Translations under genes and position numbers: made by a program
Assembly (NCBI RefSeq): GCF_028356935.1
Contig: NZ_CP102798.1
Coordinates: 1,798,001-1,862,000 of the forward strand
DNA length: 64,000 nt
Reading direction: 5' to 3'
Source: Lysinibacillus sp. OF-1
Lineage (GTDB): Bacteria; Bacillota; Bacilli; Bacillales_A; Planococcaceae
The notes under the pieces: model-generated
What the model saw: the letters and a program-made list of their open reading frames with translations, nothing else
The model's database searches: none
What the model was told of the DNA's origin: nothing
Shown here: positions 43,989-52,262 of the stretch, in pieces
Numbering within the stretch: position 1 is the first letter of the stretch
Layout: the number at the start of each line of letters is the position of its first letter

Positions 43989-45158
43989 CTAGGATATATT
44001 TTTATTGCCTACACCTTCCTTTGTTGCAAATTGTTGCGTCATTGCTCGAATGGATTTTTGACGAATCCATTCCATCGGACCCAATTGAAAATGCTGTAAC
44101 CAAATAGACGCCATGACCAGTTGTAGGAATGACAAAGTTAGCCAAATGCAAATGGCGATCACGCTATTGACATGCCCTCCTAAGCCAAGGCCCCAACCAT
44201 AAAAAATAAATGATGCAAGTATGTTTTGAAGGACATAACAGCTTAAAGACATTTTACCGACTTGTGCAAAACGTTGCCAAAGCCAATTGAACCTCTTATA
44301 TTCTACCAGTTTCCCTAAAATTCCAATATAGCCAATCGAAAGAATAGGGGCACATAAATAGCGAACAGGAAAATCAAAAAGCCCTCCTGGTATAAAGATA
44401 AGTAAATTGAGGGGAATGCCAATGTATATACCAATCGTAAACAGCTTTTGGCGTATTTGCCGTCCTCTGTCTGTTTGTGAAAATACATCGTTGCGCATAA
44501 GCTTCACACCAAGTAAAAATAAAAAGATATTCATAGGGATAATGAAAATAGCCTCTGATCGATAGAATAAAAAATTTGTCAGACGATGCTGTACTTGTGC
44601 TAGCCATGAGCCGTTTTCATACAATGTGGCAACGCTCTCCATCCCATTGAAGGAAACACCAACACCTTGTAATGTACTGATAAAAATAAGGAGGATCAGT
44701 AGGACATGAAAGCTGCCAAAAAGATAGAAAGCCCATGTCATGGCTTTGTTACCTAATCGGATGAGAAAGGCAACGATGAAGGCTGTAGCAGCATAGCTCA
44801 TTAAAATATCATATTCCATGACAAGGGTATAATGAAGCAGTCCCTCTAGCCCTAAAAAGACGATTGTCCAAAGATAGACCCCAGGCCAAGCATTGCCTCT
44901 GCGTAAGGCTTGCTGATATTTTAATTGTAAACCTACCCCAAACATAATCGTTAACAAGCCTAGTAGCTTACCGTTGACGAAAAATAAGACTACCATTCGT
45001 AAAAAATCCTGGAAGGACCACCAACCAGAGTAGTTGCTTGTTGTGATATACGATAAATCACCTAAATAAGCAAAAATCCAAATATTGGTGCCAAGCGTTC
45101 CTAAAACGGCGAAGCCTCTTAACATATCGATAAAGGGAAGTCTTTGTTGCATTTGCAT
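43989..45158 (-). CDS. DUF418 (YeiB-like) membrane protein
   Basis: A 389-residue protein with about ten membrane segments. Family hallmarks are the N-terminal RLPFIDMLRGFAVLGTLGTNIW and the C-terminal DUF418 region (FAQVGKMSLSCYVLQNILASFIFYGWGLGL). The role of the family is not established; some members lie in resistance or envelope-stress loci. ATG 45158 is chosen; a GTG at 45170 overlaps the AAAGAGTG site. It leads a three-gene unit with the DesK/DesR-type pair, suggesting the pair senses membrane or envelope state. Confidence 0.83.
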   Translation of the reverse strand: MQMQQRLPFIDMLRGFAVLGTLGTNIWIFAYLGDLSYITTSNYSGWWSFQDFLRMVVLFFVNGKLLGLLTIMFGVGLQLKYQQALRRGNAWPGVYLWTIVFLGLEGLLHYTLVMEYDILMSYAATAFIVAFLIRLGNKAMTWAFYLFGSFHVLLILLIFISTLQGVGVSFNGMESVATLYENGSWLAQVQHRLTNFLFYRSEAIFIIPMNIFLFLLGVKLMRNDVFSQTDRGRQIRQKLFTIGIYIGIPLNLLIFIPGGLFDFPVRYLCAPILSIGYIGILGKLVEYKRFNWLWQRFAQVGKMSLSCYVLQNILASFIFYGWGLGLGGHVNSVIAICIWLTLSFLQLVMASIWLQHFQLGPMEWIRQKSIRAMTQQFATKEGVGNKNIS

Positions 45159-45177
45159 ATGTTCAATCACTCTTTCT

Positions 45178-45208
45178 GTATTTTCTTACCTTCAGGATAA
45201 GAAAATAC
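45178..45208 (-). promoter_or_regulatory. Perfect 11-bp inverted repeat upstream of DUF418 operon
   Basis: GTATTTTCTTA and TAAGAAAATAC are exact inverted copies around nine bases, ending 20 bases before the first codon. The stem is AT-rich with no T run after it on the minus strand, so a regulator-binding site is more likely than a terminator. The DesR-type regulator of the same operon is the obvious candidate. Confidence 0.6.
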
Positions 45209-45282
45209 GAAGAAAAAACCTATTCACACCAGTCAAAGGAATTTTATGACAGGTGTCATAAAGTGATTGGGACCACATAAAA

Positions 45283-45308
45283 AACCAGCAACGCTTTGGG
45301 TGCTGGTT
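45283..45308 (-). terminator. Terminator of methyltransferase gene
   Basis: AACCAGCA and TGCTGGTT pair around a 10-base loop; on the minus strand it ends in TTTTTTATG. Confidence 0.8.
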
Positions 45309-45311
45309 CGT

Positions 45312-46019
45312 TTATTTCGTACAAGTATAGATGCGATAGTCTAAAAATGGCTGATATTTTTCGTTCATGGCAAGATGCTGATCCATGACCTCATAAAACT
45401 CGGATTCAATCGCTGCGGAAACATCAAATTCAGGCTTGGAGGAGATGGATTGATTTTTTTGTATGCGAATATCGTGAAAACCAGCCTGTTGCAGTAGCTT
45501 TACCCAATCCTTTTTCATCAGGAGGGACTTGAATCCGTAAAATTGTTGGATGTCGTCTGCTAGGTCAGGGGGAAGAGTTATAGGTTTGGTGAATTCAATA
45601 GCAATGAAGCGTCCACTTTTCTTTAATAAACGATAAATTTCTTGCAAAGCCTGTTGCTGATTTACAAAGGCTAGTACTGATTCAGCTAGAATCAAGTCAA
45701 ATGATTCATTTGGTAACGAAGTTTTTTCAATTGAGCCTTGCAATAGACGGACGGGTAAACGCGCTTTTTGCATTCGTTTCTGCGCCTTTTTGATCATGAC
45801 GGGGTGAATATCGATGCCTGTGACACTAGCTTGATAGGCAGTCGCCAAATAAGCAGCCGTTTGTCCTGTACCACATCCTACATCTAAAATATCGGCGCCT
45901 GGCGTAATATTCTCTGTTGAAAAGAGAGCCTTTGATAGATTAATTCCTCCTGGATGCGCTCCTCCAATGCCGAATTGAGCTAAAAAGGTAAGATAATGTG
46001 AGCCTTGAATGCGTATCAC
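45312..46019 (-). CDS. SAM-dependent methyltransferase
   Basis: A class I methyltransferase of about 235 residues. Motif I is ILDVGCGTGQTAAYLA, the acidic residue of motif II is in VTGIDIHP, and motif IV is DLILAESVLAF. The substrate is unknown; it resembles the UbiE/ArsM-like group of small-molecule methylases. The GTG at 46019 overlaps the purine site GAAGGTGAT; that site would place the start eight bases on at an ATT codon (46010), giving a 232-residue protein that begins MQGSHYL if initiated with Met. Confidence 0.85.
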   Translation of the reverse strand: MIRIQGSHYLTFLAQFGIGGAHPGGINLSKALFSTENITPGADILDVGCGTGQTAAYLATAYQASVTGIDIHPVMIKKAQKRMQKARLPVRLLQGSIEKTSLPNESFDLILAESVLAFVNQQQALQEIYRLLKKSGRFIAIEFTKPITLPPDLADDIQQFYGFKSLLMKKDWVKLLQQAGFHDIRIQKNQSISSKPEFDVSAAIESEFYEVMDQHLAMNEKYQPFLDYRIYTCTK

Positions 46020-46176
46020 CTTCTTTTTTCTTATAGTATGACAGGGAAACTAGTCTTGTTCCCTCAAACATCTTGAGTGGGCAAGAGAATATTTTTACAG
46101 CCTTCTTCAAAAGTCTATTTCACTACTAAAATTCCCACATATACTAGTTAGAAGCTTTCAGACAGGAGGTGTATAA

Positions 46177-46419
46177 ATGCCATATTTTCAGCCGAATGCT
46201 AGAAGAGGTCCCTATCCGCCAAGCAATAGACAATATTTTGGCCCACCTTTTCGAGGTAGAATGGTGCAACCTTACTATTCTCCCTATCAACAACAACAAG
46301 GATCCAGATTAGGCAGTTTGCCAGATCATTTAAATACGATTATGGGGCATGCTGGGACGATTACAAATGGAGTCAATATGTTGAGGCAGATGGGATCGTT
46401 ACTAAGTTTATTTAGATAA
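46177..46419 (+). CDS. Small Pro/Tyr/Gln-rich protein (YppG/YqfQ-like)
   Basis: An 80-residue protein. The first half is disordered and rich in Pro, Tyr, Arg and Gln (RRGPYPPSNRQYFGPPFRGR); the second half has a short amphipathic helix (LNTIMGHAGTITNGVNMLRQMG). That layout recalls the small YppG/YqfQ proteins of Bacillus, some of which are spore-linked. ATG follows AGGAGGTG. A CATATACTA sequence at 46138 would fit a sigma-K -10 but lacks a good -35. Confidence 0.7.
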   Translation: MPYFQPNARRGPYPPSNRQYFGPPFRGRMVQPYYSPYQQQQGSRLGSLPDHLNTIMGHAGTITNGVNMLRQMGSLLSLFR

Positions 46420-46426
46420 AGCTAGA

Positions 46427-46459
46427 AACCCTCTTAAGAAAATATCTTAAGAGGGTTCA
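46427..46459. terminator. Bidirectional terminator between converging genes
   Basis: AACCCTCTTAAG and CTTAAGAGGGTT pair perfectly around AAAATAT. Confidence 0.75.
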
Positions 46460-46468
46460 TGTTCGTGC

Positions 46469-47518
46469 TTAATCGGCTTGGACAAGTTGTTTTTCAATAA
46501 TCGAGCGATTCTTTTCTTTAAATAGCTCATTATGAGACGATACCATGCCATGACGATAGGCTGTTGGCTCCAAATACGTTTTAATGGAGTTGACCGCATT
46601 GGCTGCATCTTGGAATGTTCCTAGTAGCAAGTGGATTTTTCCTTCAAATGATAAAATATCACCAGCCGCAAAAATACCTGGCTGTGCCGTTTCACCTGTT
46701 GCTTTCCCTTCAAAATAATAATCATCCTTTTTGGGAATAGCAATGGCTTCATCAAATGCGAGAGATGCCTCACGGTTATAGCCATGACTAACGATCACCT
46801 CATCGATTTGACGGGTATAACTTTGCTGCGTTTTCGTATTTTCACATGTTACTAATTGAATAGCCGTTTTATCAGCATTCGCTGACAGCTTTGTAATCGT
46901 CGTATTGCACTCTATATTTACTCCCGCATCAAGTGCTTCCTGTACCGTTGCTTCATGCGCTGATAAATGCTCTTTACGGTAAACTAGGGTCACGCTTTTA
47001 GCAATTGGGCTTAACTCAACAGCCCAATCGATGGCTGCATTACCACCACCAGAAATCATAATATCTTTGTCGACAAAACGTTTATAGGATTGAACGGTAT
47101 AATGTAAATTTGACATTTCATATTTTTCAGCGCCCTCAAGCGTCAGTTTTTGAGGGTTAATAATACCACCACCTACAGCTAGCAGCACCGTTTTAGAATA
47201 ATGCTTTTCACCAGCTGCTGTATGGATAATAAAAACATCATTCTGGCGTTCAATCAAATCTACTTTTGTATCTGTCAAAATGGTAGGATCGAATGTTTTG
47301 GCTTGCTCGATTAATTGTTTGACAAATTGCTCGCCTAAAACAGGAGGATGTCCGCCAATATCCCAAATCAGCTTTTCAGGATAAAGTAATACTTTTCCGC
47401 CAAGCTGTGATTGACTCTCAATCAATTTTGTTTTTAATCCACGCAGACCGCTGTAGAAGGCACTATATAAGCCAGCAGGGCCGCCACCAATAATTGTCAC
47501 ATCATATACATGTTGCAT
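46469..47518 (-). CDS. Ferredoxin/flavodoxin--NADP+ reductase, YumC type
   Basis: A 349-residue flavoprotein of the thioredoxin-reductase-like FNR group. FAD-binding GGGPAGLYSAFYSGLRG near residue 10, NADPH-binding SGGGNAAIDWAVEL near 155, and the C-terminal FAD-contact GIFAAGDILSFEGKIHLLLG are visible. The CxxC of thioredoxin reductases is absent, as expected for this group. It supplies or accepts electrons through ferredoxin or flavodoxin. ATG 47518 is chosen (MQHVYDVTIIGGG); GTG 47530 is an alternative. A Fur box lies upstream, so it should be induced by iron starvation. Confidence 0.88.
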   Translation of the reverse strand: MQHVYDVTIIGGGPAGLYSAFYSGLRGLKTKLIESQSQLGGKVLLYPEKLIWDIGGHPPVLGEQFVKQLIEQAKTFDPTILTDTKVDLIERQNDVFIIHTAAGEKHYSKTVLLAVGGGIINPQKLTLEGAEKYEMSNLHYTVQSYKRFVDKDIMISGGGNAAIDWAVELSPIAKSVTLVYRKEHLSAHEATVQEALDAGVNIECNTTITKLSANADKTAIQLVTCENTKTQQSYTRQIDEVIVSHGYNREASLAFDEAIAIPKKDDYYFEGKATGETAQPGIFAAGDILSFEGKIHLLLGTFQDAANAVNSIKTYLEPTAYRHGMVSSHNELFKEKNRSIIEKQLVQAD

Positions 47519-47591
47519 TTTTATTGCCACATCCTTAAAAAATAGTAAAAAGTAATTGACAAATTCTTATCAGAAACTAGACTGAATCTAG

Positions 47592-47606
47592 TGATAATGA
47601 TTATCA
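47592..47606. promoter_or_regulatory. Fur box
   Basis: TGATAATGATTATCA is a perfect 7-1-7 Fur operator. It lies between the reductase gene (minus) and a small frame on the plus strand and could control both. Confidence 0.88.
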
Positions 47607-47663
47607 TTTTAAGCTGTGAATAGCATAGCATGGAAAGATGTAAAAAGAAAGAGAGGCTCCGAT

Positions 47664-47801
47664 TTGCAGGATGCGCTAGTGACTGCTGCTGTCTCTATAA
47701 CAGATGGTGTAGCCTTGTTGGTTCATATTGCCACTTTTCAGTGGAGCGAGCTTGCTGAAATGGTTATGTCGGCACACTTCTTGTATTTATTGAATGACTA
47801 G
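47664..47801 (+). CDS. Possible 45-residue membrane-like protein behind the Fur box
   Basis: TTG 47664 follows GAGAGG at seven bases and opens 45 codons (MQDALVTAAVSITDGVALLV to SAHFLYLLND) with one hydrophobic helix. A terminator-like hairpin lies 100 bases downstream, so a short transcript from the Fur-controlled region is plausible. No known family. It may be a chance frame. Confidence 0.35.
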   Translation: MQDALVTAAVSITDGVALLVHIATFQWSELAEMVMSAHFLYLLND

Positions 47802-47902
47802 AAAAGTATTAGCAAATGTTAGTTGCTGCTCGAAAGAACAGACTTTTGATCTAATAAAAACTGTGAAAAATTAATTTTACAACATCGACCTTTCAAGTTT
47901 TT

Positions 47903-47933
47903 GAGAACCTCATTTGTTGTGGTTCTTTTTTTA
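47903..47933 (+). terminator. Terminator before NERD gene
   Basis: AGAACC and GGTTCT pair around an 11-base loop, then seven T. Confidence 0.65.
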
Positions 47934-47958
47934 TATAATCAGGGCAGGAGGTGAATAC

Positions 47959-48900
47959 ATGATTCTATTAGCACGGCAACCATCAGATTCGCAGAAAATA
48001 CTGGAGGCGATGCTACAAAGATTGCCTCAGACACACAAGGAATACGCGTATGTACGAGAGCGTTTAGGACGTGTCAAAGCAGGGCTCGCTGGTGAACAGC
48101 GTGTCGATGCAGAATGGCTTGAGCTGGACTTACCAACCCCCCATTATTTTCTCCATGATTTTCAAACAATGAATGACTTCGGTTCAACACATCAAATGGA
48201 CACCATCTTTCTCTGTCCCCATTTTTTACTGATCCTAGAAATCAAAAATATAACAGGCATTCTCTCATATGATGCTTCATACGCTCAACTAACACGCACG
48301 ACCATAGAGGGTACGGTCGAAGGGATGGTTGATCCATTTCTTCAACTGGAGCGGCATGTGGCCTGGATGAAAAAATTATTACAGCGTGAACGTTTTCATT
48401 TACCAATTGTGCATGCAGTTGTACTGGCAACGAGAAATGGAATTTTAACAAAGGGGTTTGAGGGGCAGCCTATATTTCATGTGACGGGGCTGCGTTCTTG
48501 TATCCAAAGATGGACAGAGATGTATCAACCCGTAAAGGCAGAAACCCTCTTACCCTTTGCGACACGTTTATTGTCGATGCACACAAGGTTAAAAAAAGAG
48601 ATGACTGTGCCTTTTAAGGAAATGATGAAAGGCGTAGTATGTCCTCATTGTGGGAATGGACAGCGATTACAGTATCACTATAGAAAATGGACTTGCCCTC
48701 GCTGTGGATTGGTGGATCACAATGCATTAAATCGAACATTGGAGGACTACCGATTACTAGTCGGACCACAGCTGACCAATCGAAGCTTTCGTGAATTCTT
48801 CGCCATTGAATCCCCAAACCTAGCGTACAAATTGTTGCAGCAACTACCTTTGAAAGCAGAGGGTGAAAAAAAGCATAGGAAGTACTGGATTATAGATTAA
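47959..48900 (+). CDS. NERD-domain (nuclease-related) protein with zinc ribbon
   Basis: A 313-residue protein. The NERD domain (about residues 35-160) has the nuclease-like core QMDTIFLCPHFLLILEIKN, where the Asp and Glu-x-Lys match the catalytic pattern of restriction-endonuclease folds. Near the C-terminus CPHCGNGQRL and CPRCGLVD form a zinc ribbon. NERD proteins are thought to act on DNA, but few have been tested. ATG 47959 follows GGAGGTG; the frame is open 15 codons further upstream inside the preceding terminator and is not used. GGATA array 3 begins 50 bases after its stop. Confidence 0.83.
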   Translation: MILLARQPSDSQKILEAMLQRLPQTHKEYAYVRERLGRVKAGLAGEQRVDAEWLELDLPTPHYFLHDFQTMNDFGSTHQMDTIFLCPHFLLILEIKNITGILSYDASYAQLTRTTIEGTVEGMVDPFLQLERHVAWMKKLLQRERFHLPIVHAVVLATRNGILTKGFEGQPIFHVTGLRSCIQRWTEMYQPVKAETLLPFATRLLSMHTRLKKEMTVPFKEMMKGVVCPHCGNGQRLQYHYRKWTCPRCGLVDHNALNRTLEDYRLLVGPQLTNRSFREFFAIESPNLAYKLLQQLPLKAEGEKKHRKYWIID

Positions 48901-48950
48901 GGATTTAAAAGCCCAGCAACCATTCAAGCGGTCTGAATGTGTTGCTTGGT

Positions 48951-49430
48951 GGATAGAACGCGCGAAGTGATGGATAGAGCGGAGAAAGTAGAGGATACGC
49001 ATGAGGTTGGTGGATAGGAAAAGAAAAGTGTTGGATAGAACAGAGAAAGTAGCGGATAGAACGCGCAGAGTGATGGATAGAGTGGAGAAAGTAGAGGATA
49101 CGCGTGAAATTGGTGGATAGGAAAAGAAAAGTGTTGGATAAATTAGAGAAAGTAACGGATAGAACGCGCAGAGTGGTGGATAGAGTGGAGAAAGAGGAGG
49201 ATACGTATGAGGATGGTGGATAGGAAAAGAAAAGTGTTGGATAGAACAGAGAAAGTAGCGGATAGAACGCGCAGAGTGATGGATAGAGCGGAGAAAGTAG
49301 AGGATACGCATGAGGATGGTGGATAGGAAAAGAAAAGTGTTGGATAAATTAGAGAAAGTAGCGGATAGAACGCACGAAGTGATGGATAGAGTGGAGAAAG
49401 AGGAGGATATGCGTGAAGTTTTTGCATAGA
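48951..49430. repeat. 21-bp GGATA array 3 with exact 103-bp higher-order period
   Basis: GGATA starts at 48951, 48972, 48993, 49012, 49033, 49054, 49075, 49096, 49115, 49136, 49157, 49178, 49199, 49218, 49239, 49260, 49281, 49302, 49321, 49342, 49363, 49384 and 49405. Steps run 21, 21, 19, 21, 21 and repeat, so five-unit blocks recur at 48951, 49054, 49157, 49260 and 49363, each exactly 103 bp apart, with high identity between blocks. Typical unit: GGATAGAACGCGCAGAGTGAT. It fills most of the gap between the NERD and MarR genes. Not coding. Confidence 0.92.
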
Positions 49431-49554
49431 ACAAAGAAGCGTATACGCTTGCTTCAATTGGACAGGATAGAACTCACAAAAAGAGCGCTATAACCTGTCT
49501 TGCTGAGCAAGGGTTCGCTTATTTCCTACTAGACAAATGGATTTTTTAAGTATA

Positions 49555-49573
49555 TAGTTAGCTAGGCTAACTA
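49555..49573 (+). promoter_or_regulatory. MarR-type operator
   Basis: TAGTTAGCTAGGCTAACTA is a perfect 8-3-8 inverted repeat 20 bases before the MarR start, the usual size and place for autoregulation by a MarR protein. Confidence 0.72.
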
Positions 49574-49593
49574 ATTTAAAAGGAAGTGATAGT

Positions 49594-50010
49594 GTGACAA
49601 TTGAACAGGAATTTTTTAATCAGTACCGCTTAATGTATAGGCCATTTATTAATCAGCTGAATGTGCAGCTTGAACCTTATCAGTTATATAGCTCGCAGTG
49701 GGCAGTGCTTCGTTTCTTGAAGGATAAGGGTCCACATTCTTTTGTAGATATCGCTAACTTCATGTCTATAGAGAAGCCAAGTGTCACGAAGCTTGTACAT
49801 AAATTGGTGGAGCTAGGCTATGTGGAAACGATGACGGGCAAGGATAAGCGTGAAAAACTGGTACATCTATCAAAGCATGGGGAAGAGCTTGTGCTGGAAA
49901 TAAAGTCGCATCTAAATCCGTTTTTTGTGCAGGCATTGGCAGGTGTGCCGAAGCAAGATATTGACATTGCGACACAGGTTTTAGCAAGAATTTGTATGAA
50001 TATCAATTAG
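49594..50010 (+). CDS. MarR-family regulator
   Basis: A 138-residue winged-helix repressor: N-terminal dimer helix, recognition region FVDIANFMSIEKPSVTKLVHKLVELGYVE and wing MTGKDKREKLVHLSKHGEE. MarR proteins typically sense phenolics or oxidants and control a neighbouring pump; the MFS gene starts 14 bases after its stop. GTG 49594 follows AAAAGGAAGTGA. Confidence 0.88.
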   Translation: MTIEQEFFNQYRLMYRPFINQLNVQLEPYQLYSSQWAVLRFLKDKGPHSFVDIANFMSIEKPSVTKLVHKLVELGYVETMTGKDKREKLVHLSKHGEELVLEIKSHLNPFFVQALAGVPKQDIDIATQVLARICMNIN

Positions 50011-50024
50011 TAGGAGAGAGTAAC

Positions 50025-51224
50025 GTGGAAGCAACTAGAAAGAAACTATGGACAAAGGATTTTTTAATTGTCTCACTTATTAATTTTACCATTACGTTAA
50101 TCTTTTATTTATTAATGGTGACCATCGCGGCTTATGCTGTGGAGCATTTTAATGCTTCTACAAGTACAGCGGGGCTGGTATCGAGTATTTTTATTATTGG
50201 AACATTGTTAGGGCGGCTTGGTACAGGGCGTATTATTGGTGATTGGGGTAGCAAAAAAACATTGTTTTGTGGCTTGCTGTTATTTATGTTATCCACGATG
50301 TCTTATTTTGTAGCAGGCAATTTACCGCTGCTTATGGTTAATCGTTTAATACAAGGGATTGCTCTTGGGATAGCTAGTACAGCAACGGGAACCATTATTG
50401 CACAAATTCTACCGCCGGAACGACGTGGCGAAGGGATTGGTTATTATAGCTTAAGTGCGATTTTAGCGACAGCTATTGGTCCATTCATTGGCATTTTATT
50501 AACACAATTATTTGAGGATTATCGCATGATCTTTGCAGTCGATTCGGTTTTAGCTATTATTTGCTTTTTTATGTACTTCATAGTGACCGTACCAGATGCA
50601 CCGAAAAAAGCGACGGATACAGCTGTGAAGGCAGGCTTTAAGGTGACAAACTTTATTGAAATGCGTGCGGTGCCGATTGCCTTTGTGGCACTTGTTATTG
50701 GCTTTGCCTACTCAGGTGTCATGTCCTTTATGACGTTTTATGCAAAAGAGCTACATTTAGTATCAGCAGGAAGCTATTTCTTTATTATTTATGCCATTGT
50801 CATTTTGGCTACCCGCCCATTTACAGGGAAATTATTAGATACGCGAGGGGCTAATATTATTATCTATCCTTGCTTAGTGCTTTTTGCAATTGGCATGTAT
50901 GCCTTTAGTTCAGCGACAACAACGATCGCCTTTTTAATCGCTGCTGCCTGTATCGGGGTTGGCTATGGAAACTTCAACTCCGTTGCGCAGGCGATTGCTA
51001 TTAAAGTGACACCGAATGAGCGTTTAGGACTTGCGACATCCACGTATTTTATATTTTATGATTTAGGTTTAGGTATTGGGCCTTATTTCTTAGGGCTATT
51101 TGTTCCTTCTATGGGCTACAGTGCGATCTTCTTTGCTATGGTCTTTGTCATTTTTGTATCGATTGTGCTTTATTATTTCTTACATGGAAAACATGAAAAT
51201 TTGAAACAAGCAAAAATCTTGTAG
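50025..51224 (+). CDS. MFS drug-type efflux transporter
   Basis: A 399-residue transporter with 12 predicted helices. The MFS loop 2-3 motif is GRLGTGRIIGDWGSKKT and the RxxQGIALG segment near residue 107 is typical of drug:H+ antiporters of the 12-helix group. GTG 50025 follows TAGGAGAG; the frame is open upstream into the MarR gene but that part is not used. Co-transcribed with the MarR regulator, so probably induced by its export substrate, which is unknown. Confidence 0.86.
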   Translation: MEATRKKLWTKDFLIVSLINFTITLIFYLLMVTIAAYAVEHFNASTSTAGLVSSIFIIGTLLGRLGTGRIIGDWGSKKTLFCGLLLFMLSTMSYFVAGNLPLLMVNRLIQGIALGIASTATGTIIAQILPPERRGEGIGYYSLSAILATAIGPFIGILLTQLFEDYRMIFAVDSVLAIICFFMYFIVTVPDAPKKATDTAVKAGFKVTNFIEMRAVPIAFVALVIGFAYSGVMSFMTFYAKELHLVSAGSYFFIIYAIVILATRPFTGKLLDTRGANIIIYPCLVLFAIGMYAFSSATTTIAFLIAAACIGVGYGNFNSVAQAIAIKVTPNERLGLATSTYFIFYDLGLGIGPYFLGLFVPSMGYSAIFFAMVFVIFVSIVLYYFLHGKHENLKQAKIL

Positions 51225-51245
51225 ATTAGAATCATTATATTGTAG

Positions 51246-51303
51246 AAAAAACGTTATTTTTCTAGTTGTGTATACAGATCAACTGAAAAATGACGTTTTT
51301 TTC
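51246..51303 (+). terminator. Long terminator after MFS gene
   Basis: AAAAAACGTTATTTTTC...AGTTG pairs with CAACTGAAAAATGACGTTTTTTT around an 11-base loop. Confidence 0.85.
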
Positions 51304-51332
51304 TATTTCAAAAAATAGTTGTTGCAATAGAT

Positions 51333-51351
51333 GATGATAATCATTATCATC
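51333..51351 (+). promoter_or_regulatory. Fur box of the efe operon
   Basis: GATGATAATCATTATCATC is a perfect 9-1-9 palindrome containing the Fur core TGATAATCATTATCA, 37 bases before the efeO start. Confidence 0.92.
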
Positions 51352-51387
51352 ACAAATATAAAACTAATTCGGAAGTAGGTACTAAGT

Positions 51388-52257
51388 ATGAAAAACAGAT
51401 CATTTTTGTCGGTATTAGTAGCAGGGGGCATTTTAATGGCTGGCTGTGGCAATACAGAAGAAGCTAAAAAAGAGGACAAGCCGGCAACAGAACAGGCAGA
51501 GCAAGCGACACAAGAGGTGGATTTATCTGCTGAACTATCAGCCTATCAGCAATTTGCTTTAGAGCAAATGGATCAATTTTTACTGGACACAGAAAAATTC
51601 GTAAATTTATTCAAGGCGGGCGATATTGAAGGCGCTAAAGCAGCGTATGCGCCAGCACGTATGTATTTTGAGCGCTCAGAGCCAATCGCAGAAAGCTTTG
51701 GTGATCTTGACCCTCGCATCGATGGACGTTTAGCGGATATTCAAGAAGAAGGAAAAGGCGAGGAAGAATGGTCAGGCTATCATAAGCTTGAGTATGCACT
51801 ATGGGAAGAAAATACAACTAAAGGTTATGAGGCTGTAGCAGATCAACTGCTTGCGGATGCGAAGGAATTACATGCACTAGTGCAAACGGTGGAAGTGACA
51901 CCTGATTTAATGATTACTGGTGCGGTAGATTTATTAAATGAAGTTTCAACATCTAAAATTACTGGTGAGGAAGAAATTTACTCACATACAGACCTGTATG
52001 ATTTTAAAGCGAATATTGAAGGCGCAGAAAAAATCTTTGAAATTTTACGTTCAAAATTAGAAGCGAAAGATTCAACACTAGTGTCAACACTTGATGAAAA
52101 ATTTAAAGCGGTGGACGATTTATTAGCGCAGCATGCAACGGCTGATGGTGGTTATGTATCCTATGAGGAATTAACGGAAGACAATACGAAAGCACTTGCG
52201 GCAGCGGTGAATCAGCTTGGTGAACCATTAAGTCAAATGGGGATCATTTTGGAGTGA
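51388..52257 (+). CDS. efeO: EfeO/EfeM-type iron-uptake lipoprotein (M75)
   Basis: A 289-residue lipoprotein (MKNRSFLSVLVAGGILMAGC) of the imelysin-like M75 family. The mature part has the family motifs RMYFERSEPIAESFGDLDPRIDGR and GYHKLEYALWEE with the HxxE metal site. No cupredoxin domain is present, so it is the short form. It captures ferric or ferrous iron outside the membrane and hands it to the EfeU permease. The first gene of the Fur-controlled efeOBU operon; it overlaps the efeB frame by little or nothing depending on the efeB start. Confidence 0.9.
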   Translation: MKNRSFLSVLVAGGILMAGCGNTEEAKKEDKPATEQAEQATQEVDLSAELSAYQQFALEQMDQFLLDTEKFVNLFKAGDIEGAKAAYAPARMYFERSEPIAESFGDLDPRIDGRLADIQEEGKGEEEWSGYHKLEYALWEENTTKGYEAVADQLLADAKELHALVQTVEVTPDLMITGAVDLLNEVSTSKITGEEEIYSHTDLYDFKANIEGAEKIFEILRSKLEAKDSTLVSTLDEKFKAVDDLLAQHATADGGYVSYEELTEDNTKALAAAVNQLGEPLSQMGIILE

Positions 52258-52262
52258 AAAAA

